Below are positions 23,350 through 34,217 of a DNA stretch of 64,000 bases, one piece after another; the stretch's first letter is position 1; the number at the start of each line of letters is the position of its first letter. The stretch comes from Mercenaria mercenaria. Its lineage: Eukaryota > Mollusca > Bivalvia > Venerida > Veneridae. The stretch is taken from the NCBI RefSeq assembly GCF_021730395.1, contig NC_069363.1, positions 53,749,001 through 53,813,000 on the forward strand. Direction: 5' to 3'. The translations under genes were made by a program, and so were the position numbers. The notes beneath the pieces are model-generated. The model did not search any database, was not told where the DNA came from, and worked only from the letters and a program-made list of their open reading frames with translations.

Positions 23350-23900
23350 TTCAGCTGATATGTACATTAAGTGTTAACTTGTCCAAACAGTGCCGAATTA
23401 TTTTGGTATGCTATGTTGACATGTCAAAGTGTGGTGTTAACTTGTCCAAATGGTGTGTCATTATGTTATCTAGATATGTTGTCATGTCAAAATGTGGTGT
23501 TAACTTGTCAAAACAGTGTCTTGTTTTGTCAAAATATTACGTTATATTCTGAAAGTGTCATTGGATCTTTCTAGCTTTGAATAACGCTCTGTGTTGACAA
23601 CATCACTAGGTACTTTGACATGATAACATAGCTTTTTTGACATTATAAGACACTATTTGGACAAGTTATCATCACACTTTGACATGATCACATAGTTTTA
23701 AACGTGATAAATCACTCTTTTCAAAAGTTAACACCACACCTTGAGAAGATAATATGACTATTTTACATAAGAAGACACTGTTTTGACAAATTAACACCAC
23801 ACTTTGACATGATAACATAGTTTCTTTACATTATTTAACATCGTATTGGCAAGTTTACACAATATTCGGACAAAAATGTATGAAATGACCTGCATAAGAC
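23350..23900. mobile_element. Foldback-like element, copy 3 (both arms, one core half)
   Basis: Left subrepeats (TGTTAACTTGTCCAAA) run to about 23515. A shortened core follows, with only one half of the long palindrome (ATTACGTTATATTCTGAAAG). The right subrepeats (CACTTTGACATGATAACATAG type) run to about 23830. It shows the two-arm structure best. Confidence 0.65.
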
Positions 23901-24260
23901 AGCTGTGGCGTTCCATATAAACCTATGTTTCCATGTTTTTATTTAAACTGAAACGCACTGATTCCGTGTCCACTGCATGGTCGGGCGCCGTCGCAGAAAA
24001 TTTGTTTATTTTTACAGAAATGACATACTTTGAAAACTTTGTACTCTTGATAATTTTTATAAAAGAGATCTCTAGTAGAAATCATATATTTCAACAGAAT
24101 AAAAGATAAATATTTCAGTAAATGCTTCCCTTTTTATATTTAACACCAACTTTCCAAACCTAAAGGTCGTTTTGGATGACGTTATGAACGTCACTGGCAA
24201 GTTTGTATTCATAGTACAGCTGTGAAAGAGTGAAGGAGACACTCAGAAATATCTGTTTGC

Positions 24261-25286
24261 ATGGAGGAAGTTGTTCTTTCTTGCTGTCAAATTGGTCATA
24301 CCAGTTTGACACACACCTATTTATTGACTAATGCTCATTCCTCTATCATTGGCTTGCAGTCTGCAGACGACGAACTTAAAAAGGATATAGACTCGGTTAA
24401 TAGTACTTGTTTTGATTTCCATAATTTTAACACTGGCTTCCTTGGACCTTCATTTATAAGTGAATGGATGTTTAATCACCAAACAGCCACTGAAGCCTAC
24501 GTGCGCGTTAAAGTTTGGGCTCCCTCTGATTTTCCAAAGCCAGATTTTAAAACAGATTGGTTACCGCTAGATGTAACAAACAGTTCTTTATCATACTATG
24601 AACTGAAACACGGGTTATCTGGATACCCTCGGTTTATCAATGTACAAATCCGCTGTCATGCTGCAGATTATAGCGTGGTTTCTGAAGGTCTTGGCGCCAC
24701 CATGATGCACCGGAAGTATTCAAACGCAGGGGATGTTGTTTATGCCTTTAGTGACAAGGATGTTCGTCTTTGGGCGGGATATTTGAAGTCAACATCAGAT
24801 AATGGACATTACAGGCTAGTAGGGGGTAGCGATGGCTGGGGTTCTGATCCAATAAAAAGTGTTAACATACTCAAAGGCGAATTCAGAATCCTTTCATGGG
24901 ATCGTAGCGTACCAATGCACTATGAGTTTAACACTGAGGTAAAAACCGAACGGAATACACATTTCTCGGAATGGTCTGCCTATGAACACATTTCTTTTGA
25001 TAGTGACTTACTGTCTTTCTATGTCGAGGCAATTGATGGAGTTAACAAGGGGTACCGTTTTAGAGGCTACGGTAATTCCCAGTCCATTGATTCGCCGTTC
25101 GGCGGAGCTGTGTATGCGTTTAATTCTGCAGGTGATTTTAGAATCTGGCGTCGAAATGCCACCACTGATGGTTACCTAATACATGTTCATTCACCATATG
25201 GAAACGGGAAACATGTTCAAGCTTCAACAAACGGACAGTACGTGAGCACGTTGATCAAGAAGTCGGGACCAGTGTCTAGACCTTAA
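24261..25286 (+). pseudogene. Chimeric, truncated copy 3 of the coiled-coil/triple-repeat gene
   Basis: The frame is open for 341 codons. The first 24 or so codons (MEEVVLSCCQ...) come from the repeat block that is non-coding at 9103 and 18580. From about 24331 (AATGCTCATTCCTC) it matches the gene from copy-2 residue 158 onward. A second change removes 97 codons in frame (copy-2 residues about 206-302, copy-1 bases about 6812-7102), which is most of repeat 1. Repeats 2 and 3 are intact and end SRP-stop. There is no signal peptide and no coil. The product, if made, would be cytosolic or unstable. It is most likely a pseudogene with a fortuitously open frame, though expression of a short form cannot be excluded. 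Confidence 0.75.
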
Positions 25287-26009
25287 AAAGAATGTACTTA
25301 AAATGTTAAGCAAGTTCTATACAGAGAACGTTCATTTTCTTTTCAATGAATTAAGCCGGAAGAACGATTTGCATTGATCAATTTTGGCTTGTGTTCAAGA
25401 TAGTTAATGATGCGACAAATTACTGTTTGCCTCTTTTCACAGTTCCTATGAGAAAAGTGCTTTTGTAACACCCAAGAAAAGAATACAGAGAAAACATTCA
25501 ATGAATTTATTCATACACATTAACTCTTCAACTTGCTTAATTTAACTTCATAAACAATGTACCAATAATAGGATTAAGCAATATTATTGTTACGAGACAT
25601 AAATAATTGGTAGCGTTCAGGACTAGGCTCTTCTTCAAATTTGTCAGATAAAGAATGATCACATCTAACCTCTGACTGTTGACTGCTGTTTTTCTCTTTT
25701 AGAAACACTACTTTTTTACGGACCTTTCCTCTTCTGTTAAAACACTTCAGTGTCTGGTGAACTCTGTTCAAGCTCTCATGCACTAATTGTCGGACAAACG
25801 CTTGGCTGTGTTACGTATTGGTAAAGGACGGACGGACGGACAAGAATACAAAGGTTGACACAGCAGTATATTAAGGGCCAGAATTTAATGGGATAATAAT
25901 TCAATAGAGAAAAAAAGAAATGAAACAGAAAAATACAGGAAAAACGTATTCCAGTTGTATGTATTAATTATTTTTAATCACTCTAACGATAGGCCTAGAT
26001 CTTTTTCGG
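25287..26009. repeat. 3' flank of copy 3 and third spacer block
   Basis: 25287-25540 matches the 3' flanks of copies 1 and 2. It then jumps at about 25542 to the spacer block (AACAATGTACCAATAATAGG), skipping sequence present after copy 2. A GGAC run lies at 25827-25842. No gene. Confidence 0.5.
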
Positions 26010-26330
26010 CTGATATGTACATTAAGTGTTAAGCGTTAACGTGTCCAGACAGTGCCGAATTATGTTGATATGCTATGTTGTCATGTCAAAGGGTGATGTT
26101 AACTTGTCCAAATGGTGTCTTATTATGTTAACTAGGTACACAACAGTGTCTTATTATATCAAAAAGTTACATTATATTCTGAAAGTATCATTGGATCTTT
26201 CTAGCTTTTAATAACACGCTGTGTTGACAACATCACTAGGTACTTTGACATGATAACATAGGTTTTTGACATAATAAAACACTATTCCAACAAAAAGGTA
26301 TGAAATGACCCGGCATAAAACAGCTGCGGC
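26010..26330. mobile_element. Foldback-like element, copy 4 (reduced)
   Basis: It has two left subrepeats, half of the core (CATTATATTCTGAAAGTATC) and a short right arm. It is the most reduced of the four copies. Confidence 0.5.
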
Positions 26331-27660
26331 GTTCCATTAAACGTGTTTCTAAAACTGTTTGCATGGAGGAAGTTGTTCTTTCTTACTTTCAAATAGGTCA
26401 TGACAGTTTGACACAATCCAATTTATTGACTACTGTTTATTGTTTCTCTCCCCCACCCACACCCATCCCGTCCCCCTACACATACACTTTTATTTAGTTT
26501 CATCCTTAGTGTTTTGCATCAAAAAGGGAGAAAAAACTAAGCAGTTTTTTTCCATGGTTGTTTGTTTTTCTAGCCCCAATCTGTGACTCCAAAGACAATG
26601 ACGTCGCGAGTTGGACTAGTTTCCCTGTTTCTTTTATCACTCCAAGGTTCTGCGCACAAACAGAGGAAAATAGTAAACGAGTAAGGTTTATTCTGCCCCC
26701 TCTTTTTATTTTATTGTACACAATGAGAAGAAAATAACAAGTAGCACCCATCGGTTAGTTTATTCCTTCTTAGTTTTTATATATTAAAGGGAAAAGATAT
26801 TGACCAACTGATCCCCCCCACCCCACTGTGGTTAGTCCCCCCAACCCCAACCCCATAGTGTTTGTACACAAGAAAGAAGAAATTAGCACACATGCTTAAT
26901 TTTTTATTGCTCGATTATCATCACCATTACACGCTTACAAAATGTTATTTTATGTATTATATACGGAATAAAATATAAAACGTTAGGGTTCATGTACCTC
27001 ACACACCACATTAGGACAAATACTTATCTAGAAAATCTTAAAAACTTCTAACCCTTTATGAAAAAGATAATTACCCTCAAGACTGCAATAAAGAAAAAAA
27101 AATAAAGAAAAAATTATCTAAAAAATGAAATACCATTCCAGCCTAATGTCAGTCGGCTTAAAATATGGTTCGCGTTTCATTTCTAGGTGATTTGCCTACT
27201 GACAGGTCTATTCTTTATAGTAGGGTAGAAATTATGAAAGTATTGCAAAATCTGATACAAGCGCGTAACTTTCAACAAATATTCCCCATCGGCAACATCA
27301 AAATGGAAGAAAATACAAAGGTCTAAGTCTTCATTTAAGACGACAGCCATTTCAAATTGGCAAACTGAAATTATTAAAATGTTATCATACAAATGAGGTA
27401 TAGCCTACAATTATTTCGGCAGGTAGATACATATAAATAAGGAAGGAGGTGAGGTGATGGGGCCGGGGAGAGAACCAACTTGCATCACCGTCTATTATAA
27501 TGCAGGTATGTAGATATGTACAGTACATACTTGGAGAAAGAACTAAACAGTTAGTTTTTTCCGCTAGGTATGTAAACTTACACACGTACTAGAGAGAAAT
27601 AACTATGTAATTAGTGTTTTCCATACCTACTAGGGGGAAAGAGCCAACTAGTCAGTTTAT
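26331..27660. repeat. Residual third unit of the segmental duplication, no gene
   Basis: Mosaic of pieces seen at 9100-9560, 11590-12060 and 21100-21800, with large gaps. Homology to the units fades near 27660. Confidence 0.55.
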
Positions 27661-27699
27661 TTCCACTTCACTATGTATCATTCGTATGTAGATACATAC

Positions 27700-27935
27700 A
27701 TACCAGTTGACCTTGACCTTTCAAGTACTTACGCCTGACAGATTGTCTCACTGAGGCAAACAATTGTGCCAAGTTATTTAAGAACCCCTCAATCCATGGC
27801 TGAGTAACAAGCCGGACAAGGAAAACTGCATCAAGTTTTGACCTTTGACCTCTAAATATGACCTTAACCTTTGAGGTAGGAGTCTGGCAGTTGCACGCGA
27901 CACTCTGTCTAATTGAGGCAAACATTTATGCAAAA
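27700..27935 (-). repeat. Two-copy tandem repeat with TGACCTTGACCTTT motifs
   Basis: Two diverged monomers of about 140-150 bp share GACAGATTGTCTCA/GACACTCTGTCTAA and TGAGGCAAACA. They carry GTTGACCTTGACCTTTC and TTTTGACCTTTGACC. It is probably another relative of the 1-430 and 4008-5411 arrays. Confidence 0.45.
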
Positions 27936-28299
27936 TAAAAAAAAATAGATTGCTTTATGCATGGCAAAGTTACAGAAATCAGTATCATGCATGCAAGTTG
28001 GTATTTAACGGGTGTGTTATATTTAGTAAGCTAAAATACTTCTCTTTTACGCTTTTCTTTATTTTCAGACTGCACAATTTTTTTAATAATAATTTCTGGC
28101 CTAACTTTTTGTATTGCATTGATTTAAGGTGTTCTATAAATTGAATTAAATTTGTTCAAATCGGCCTCCTGAAATTTTGAAAAATTTAAGTTTGAAAAAG
28201 TCTTTTAATTGCAAATGCCTATGTAATATAAAGTATCGCTTGGTTATTTTTGTAGTGAATGACGTTTTGTATTTGGTTTTCTAGGGAACAAAATAAAAG

Positions 28300-28748
28300 G
28301 TATTATGTTAAAGGCAGTGAAATAAACTTAAGAGCATATTCAAATTAAAGTTGCGCATTTACATCAAGCCCCGCTTTAATTTACATGTATGCAAAACTGC
28401 TTCAATTCGTGAAACGTCCCGTAACGTAAACATATATTTTTCCGTCATGTAAACTTTGAATGACATCATAATATATAATCACACCAGGATTTTCAGTGTA
28501 CACAAATTAACTTTTTCCTAAGATATAACTTAAGAAAAATTATGATATTCTTACAGGATAGTAAGGACGAAAAAATGACCTGAGATAATGCAGATACTAT
28601 CCGCACGTGTCAGTTAGTTAAACGTTAGAGTTATTGCAGAAATATTCAATTCAAATTGAATCACCAACGATTCAGTCAATATCAGTGTAATATGTGGTTA
28701 CCTCCTGGTTGTCACGTATGTTGCCACCACTCGCTTAAGTGTATTTGC
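28300..28748. repeat. Low-copy repeat, copy A
   Basis: A diverged copy of a block found also at 33440-33800 plus 40386-40730, 44740-45570 and 46810-47880. Landmarks are GTTGCGCATTTACA, CAGGATAGTAAGGACG and CCTCCTGGTTGTCACG. It continues in fragments past the SINE to about 29360. No conserved reading frame. Confidence 0.5.
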
Positions 28749-29026
28749 GGGGGCCTCCGTGGCCGAGTGGTTAAGGTCGCTGACTTCAAATCACTTGCCC
28801 CTCATCGATGTGGGTTCGAGCATCACTCGGAGCGTTGAATTCTTCATGCGAGGAAGCCATCTAGCTGACTTACAGAAGGGCGTTGGTCCTACCCAGGTGC
28901 CCGCTTGTGATGAAATAATGCACGGAGGGGCACCTGGGGTCTTCCTCCACCATCAAAGCTGGAAAGTCGCCATATGACCTATATTTGTGTGGGCGCGACG
29001 TTAACCCCCACCACCACCACCAAAAT
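28749..29026 (+). mobile_element. tRNA-derived SINE, full length
   Basis: The head is GGGGCCTCCGTGGCCGAGTGG, a class-II tRNA-like (Leu/Ser) start with an A box, and B box GGGTTCGAGCATC. The body has GAGGAAGCCATCTAGCTGAC and CACCTGGGGTCTTCC, and the 3' domain AAGTCGCCATATGACCTA. It ends in a (CCA)n/CAAAA tail. Related copies are at 42712, 44440, 46350 and 52161. Possibly of the RUDI/V-SINE kind; not verified. Confidence 0.75.
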
Positions 29027-29523
29027 AATGTTTTTGTTGCTTATATGTACAGTATATTCCAGCAAACATCTTTTGTTACACAAGGCTTACGCTAATCTAA
29101 TGAGTTCTTACATTTTGTCTTTTTTTTTTTTTTGCTATTTTCATTGTTATACATATTGAACGTGACATGAACTTTTTTTGCGGTGTTTTTTTTTTTATCT
29201 CCTTTGCACGAGATAAATGTTTTGTGATTTCTTTTCTATTTTTCATGTCTCGTGACCATGAGATAATGCAGATACCACCGCACGTGTCAGCTGTGTTTCC
29301 TCAATATTCTGAGAACTGTAAGGAAACACACTGTAATTCAAACAGAAAGAATTTGTAGTTATATTATTTCGCATACTTTTCATATAACTTTATTAAGTTA
29401 ATGCAAGATTTTCGTAATGCGTATATTTATGAAGTATGCATAATGAATAAGGATATTAATGTGGTAATTTGTCTATGCTAAACGAAGCATGAAGCTCATG
29501 TCCGAGTAAGAATTATTCGGATA

Positions 29524-29800
29524 TATTTATTTATTTATTTATTTGGGTTTTACGGCGCACCAACACAGTATAGGTTATATGGCGCCAAACAGGACTACAA
29601 ATTTTGGTTTCACATCTCATTTACATCGAAATAAAAACATGAGGTATGGAATCAAAATTTGCATACCTGCTGGAATCACAGAGTTCCAGCAAAACCAAGT
29701 GTTAAGACCCTGTTAGTCGCCAGGTTTACGATCATGCAAGGGTGAGGCAGTGGTTCCAATTCTTTTCATACACAGATCGTCCCAGGACCACATAGGGCTC
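29524..29800 (-). mobile_element. SINE- or LINE-tail-like insertion, minus strand
   Basis: A (TTTA)n run at 29527-29545 followed by GGGTTTTACGGCGCACC and ACAGTATAGGTTATATGGCG reads on the minus strand as a 3' domain ending in (TAAA)n, typical of retroposons. No clear tRNA head is seen at the other end. Confidence 0.5.
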
Positions 29801-30214
29801 GGATTTATTTAGATTCGGTCTATGTATTTAGATTAGGTCGTCTCCGCCGGATAAGAATATCAGTATCATTTTAGGTCGATGTACAGTTAAAAGATAAACA
29901 AAGTGACCAGTTTGTTCAATGATAAAAGGGTGTACCTTGCAACACACCAACGTAGGTGACGTTGACGTAAGTTAAAACGCACGCAGAACCTTTAATCCGC
30001 ACCCTGACCAGTATAATTTCGATGACACTCCCATACCAATATAACTGGTTGGTGCTTGATATTTTCGCTTAATAGCGTTTCAATAAGACATTTCAAGAAA
30101 CGCCTACGTTTGAGAAGAATGATTTTAAGTCAATACTAACTTTAATGAATAGATTTTTAATCTAACAAAAGTCGGGATTTTGATAAAATTGTTTTTCATG
30201 AGTTTGTAATCGAC

Positions 30215-30980
30215 TTCAGTAACACGCCCGGTAATCTCCAGAGTCATAACCTTTCGGTTATGTATTGAACTGCTTCTGTTGTGATTTCCGGTTATGGTGG
30301 TTTTCACGTAAAAACAGTGACACAGGTAAGGATTTCTTACGTTTTCTTTCAAACATTACTATAAATGAAAAATCAGAGAATGCTATTCGATGCACGATTG
30401 AACAACAATTACATACATACAAGATTTTCCGTGCATAGATCAACAATTTGCTTCCTGTAAACTTTAGAAGTTGAACACATGATGACATTTCAGCGTTTTG
30501 TGCCACCCATACCGCTTTCTGCTATTGTTTTCGAAAGCATACGATTTCTTGCGCCAAATAGTCGGCGTCAGTCGATCAATGATACACAAACGTTTCATTT
30601 GAACACCGAAAAAACGTGCGAAAGCGTTGTTTACGCCGGAAATGTTGCAGTTTTTATTAGGTGTTATGATTCTTCAAAGGGGGTTATGATTCTTCGTAAA
30701 ACAATACCTGCCACATATCAATGATTTTATTTTGCTTTTCATGACAGAATAGTTTGGATTTCCTACGGCAGGTATTGTTTTACGAAGAATCATAACTCCC
30801 TTCGAAGAATCATAACTTCATCAACCGAAGCATTTCAATACATGTATAATAACCGAAAGGTTATGATTCTGGAGATTACCGGGCGTGGTCATGCCGGCGT
30901 GAGAAGGATGACAGGTGCTTTTTTAAATCTCTGTTGGCAACCGAAAGGTTATGATTCTGGAGATTACCGGGCGTGATGAC
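30215..30980. mobile_element. Nested palindromic element
   Basis: The outer inverted repeat is CACGCCCGGTAATCTCCAGA at about 30222 and TCTGGAGATTACCGGGCGTG at about 30866. The inner one is CGTAAAACAATACCTGCC at about 30694 and GGCAGGTATTGTTTTACG at 30767. A third copy of the outer arm lies at 30939-30976, in the same orientation as the second. Probably overlapping MITEs. Confidence 0.6.
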
Positions 30981-31507
30981 GTAGTTTGATTTTTACGTCA
31001 CTGTTTATTACACATATGCACCAAGAAGGAAAGAGAATATATGTAAACAAAAGCCTTTGCATAAGCAGTGATCCAATGTTCTAAAAATAGTTTTATCTGC
31101 TCATAGGTGTCTATTTATAGCCATACGTAGAGTTATTTATAGATCGAGGCCCGTAATGAGTGTTGCATAAAACTGTGCTAGTAGTACGCGTGTCAATTAA
31201 GATGAAATGACAAATCACATTGGATAGGAAATTGAGTTTTCACGTTTAAAACTACACTGACTAAATTCAGAAACATGTTTAATGAGCAAAATCCCTAATC
31301 AATATCGCCTGTTCCATGCAAAGATACTTCCCGACAGCCTGAAATATCAAGGGGAATGCTAAGATTTACTAAAAAAAATTAAAAAAGTGATTTTCTGAGT
31401 GGACTTTCCCGTGGTATGGTTGGGAGTATTTTCAGGAAAAATGTGAAAATATGCAACCTGAATAGCACATAGTTTTCTTATTATATCATAGTTATGGCCC
31501 AAAGGAA

Positions 31508-33022
31508 AATATGAAAGTAAATGCTAGACTCGTTTCTTGAAAAACACAACCTTGCTATGGTTAAGAGCATTTTCAGAGTGCTATGGACGAGAGCAACCAG
31601 AACGTGTGTGTTGTTTAATCAGACTTTTTTCGTTTTGAGTAGCGTTTGTCACTAATTTAACTCGTCAGCATTTTTCATGACCGGACTGAGCCTCAGTGCA
31701 AAGTGACAAAAAGAAGACAATGTTCTAATTAATCACAGTGTTTAATCGCAGAAAATCAAAATGTTTAATCACAGAAAAATATCACAGAACAATATCGGAG
31801 ATCGTTTCCTTCTTCACTTTACCTTGGACCCTCGCACTGCTTTGACGTCGAATGAGTTACCACTGAAATCAGATATTAATCCAGTATTAACAGACGACTT
31901 GATTACGTATTATTCCATACATATTTTATTATTCAAATGTAGTTAGAACAGAACAGAACATGACTTTATTAACTCAAGTTACATATGCAACATGTGAGTA
32001 TACAGACACAAGTAAATTATTACAAATTTTCACATGACATGGTGTTTCTATACTTCAAAAGATAGGGGGTCATGGGGTGCGCATGGGGTGAAGGGGGGGG
32101 GGGGCGGTGAATGCCCAGATAACATATTAACTGGTTGATTTTATATAATCATTTAAAATGTTGTCTATTCCTAACAGATTTACCATTTTTATGTGATTTT
32201 ATACATGTTTTAATTTATTCTGGGGGTAATCTGAGAGTTAAGTTTATTGTCTTGGTTATTCATTATGTCAGCAGTACTTAGTATATCAGTTTCATCTGTA
32301 TCATGATTATAATTATTGCTAGCTTGTTTAAAATGTTCATACATAGATTCTAAGGTTGGCATTTCTACAGGTTTCTTAGCATTAATTCTGTTAAGGTATT
32401 TCCAGTAATCCTTTGGATATTTACTTTGCATCTTCCTTAGGTTATTTTCATTATTCTTATTATAATCATTCATATACTATATAGTTTATAAATACAGTTA
32501 CTTCCAGTACAAGATTGACATTTCTGTAACAGTATAAACACTACCGATTATTTATATGGCCCATAAAGTTCAAGCTACCTTTTGAAAACAAAACACATAA
32601 GACTTGAGTAACCACGAGTAATAAAATTTTACCTTGAATTTGGTTTTCTCTGCTAGCATGATGCTCGGTGATACGATAGGACTGATAGACTGAAATTAGA
32701 AAGGAGAACTTATTATTTAAATAACACATACTTTGGATCAGTTTTACGAGGAGTAAACATAATTATACCATTAGGAATGTCGGTTCAACCTTAATCAGAC
32801 CAACTTTGGCTTTGCACTGAGACTCAGTCCGGTCATGAAATATGCTGACGTGAGTTAAATTAGTGACAAACTCTACTCAAATGACAGTTTCAGTCACAAA
32901 AAAGTCTGATTGAACGACACAAGTTCTGGTTGCTCTCGTCCATAGCACTCTGAAATTTATGCTTTGAACCATAGCAAGGTTGTGTTTTTCCAGAAACAAG
33001 TCTAACATTTACTTTCATATTC
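31508..33022. mobile_element. Inverted repeat with arms of about 200 bp enclosing a LINE piece
   Basis: The left arm 31508-31703 and right arm 32810-33022 share ATGGACGAGAGCAACCAGAA and CAGTGCAAAG (and complements), with several indels. The spacer of about 1.1 kb holds a LINE fragment. The right arm abuts a SINE at 33024. It may be an old terminal-inverted-repeat element; no transposase is seen. Confidence 0.55.
31945..32475 (-). mobile_element. LINE fragment, minus strand
   Basis: The minus-strand frame at 32210-32473 reads KMQSKYPKDYWKYLNRINAK, then PTLESMYEHFKQ. This matches the linker between endonuclease and reverse transcriptase in CR1/jockey-like LINE proteins (K.PK.YWK.LN...). The left edge at 31945-31975 resembles a LINE 3' end with TCTGTTCTGTTCT on the minus strand. 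Almost all of the element is missing, including the RT catalytic region. Class is clear, family is not. Confidence 0.5.
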
Positions 33023-33023
33023 A

Positions 33024-33204
33024 ACCTGTTCTCCGCAAGTAACTGCCAACTTCCCCACATGAATCAGAGGTGGAGGACTAATGATTTCAGACACAATGTC
33101 GTTTTTCAAATAGTCACGGAGAACATACGCCCCGCCTGAGGATCGAACTCACGACCCCGCGATACGTAGACCGACGCTCTACCTACTGAGCTTAGCGGGC
33201 GGGC
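33024..33204 (-). mobile_element. tRNA-derived SINE, 3' truncated
   Basis: On the minus strand it begins GCCCGCCCGCTAAGCTCAGT (A box), then has GAGTTCGATCCTC (B box) and GGGGCGTATGTTCTCC. It is the same family as the longer plus-strand copy at 41127-41420, but ends at GAGAACAGG. Confidence 0.75.
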
Positions 33205-33439
33205 ATTATATTTACTGTAAATAGACGTCCAAAATAAGTTTGGGCATTTTATAATTGTTTTGTTAGTACATATTATATAACTAGAATAATTTGATTTAAA
33301 TTTTTGATACTTTGCATGTGAAGTATTGCCGAAAATTCATGTTTTAAAAGTGTTTATATTTTGTTCGTTTTTACGATATGTATAAATAAATTCAGTCAAA
33401 TATTTAAATTGAAAGCTTCACCAGAACCCCATCATCAGT

Positions 33440-33801
33440 TAAAAATCAAAAAGTTTGCATTGTTTGAGTTTATGATAATAAAGTACTGTAAGCTAAAAAA
33501 TAATTCTGTTTAACGCCTTCCACTACGCAAGTTATGACTATAAACTGACTTCATCTGAATTCAACCCCTTTAGAATGAACATATGTAATAAAAGTCTCGC
33601 TTGAACATTTATGTAGTAAATTACTCAACGTGTTTGAATTGTCAGGTATCCAAATGGAGTTAAGTACATATCATAAAGAACGTTGCACATTTACAGCAAG
33701 CCTGGTTTTATGAAAACTGACATATCTGCTGTTAACTAACTTTTGATACTGCTATACGAAGATATAATTTACATAAAGGATATTAAGAATGGCAAAAACT
33801 G
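33440..33801. repeat. Low-copy repeat, copy B (left half)
   Basis: It holds GAGTTTATGATAATAAAGTA, CATATCATAAAGAACGTTGC and GGATATTAAGAATGGC, which align with 44745-45340 and 46813-47650. The block is cut at 33801 by the DNA transposon; its continuation is at 40386. Confidence 0.6.
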
Positions 33802-34217
33802 TGAGCCGCGTCAAGCATTTTCATGTCTTATGGTAATTTTTTACCTTTTTTAGATTTTTACAGTTTCAAACTGCCCATTTCATTAGCTTTAAGAAAATGT
33901 AGACATCACAGGGTACAAAAATGTTAAAAAATAATATAATTTTGGCAGTAAGAATGCCTAGTGACGTTACGTGGAAGTACATGACGTCGTTTAAAACGTT
34001 AAACGTCTACATTACGTTCTTACGACGTTATGTATATCTTTGTGCAATTAAGTCCATTCAACACCATTTTGTCAAACTAAAACTATGTAAACCTTTTGTC
34101 TTTATTTAATTTGATGATCTAAATGCATCATTCATAGCGACATAAAATAACACATGTTTACTTAATTGTCATTTATAACTGTCATTTATAAAACTAAACT
34201 AAAACAGTCCGAACACT

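Noticed and set aside
21311-27392. 69-codon minus frame present twice (21311-21520 and 27183-27392)
   Set aside because: Identity comes from the segmental duplication; the first copy near 11819-12030 is broken by small indels, so there is no sign of coding constraint.
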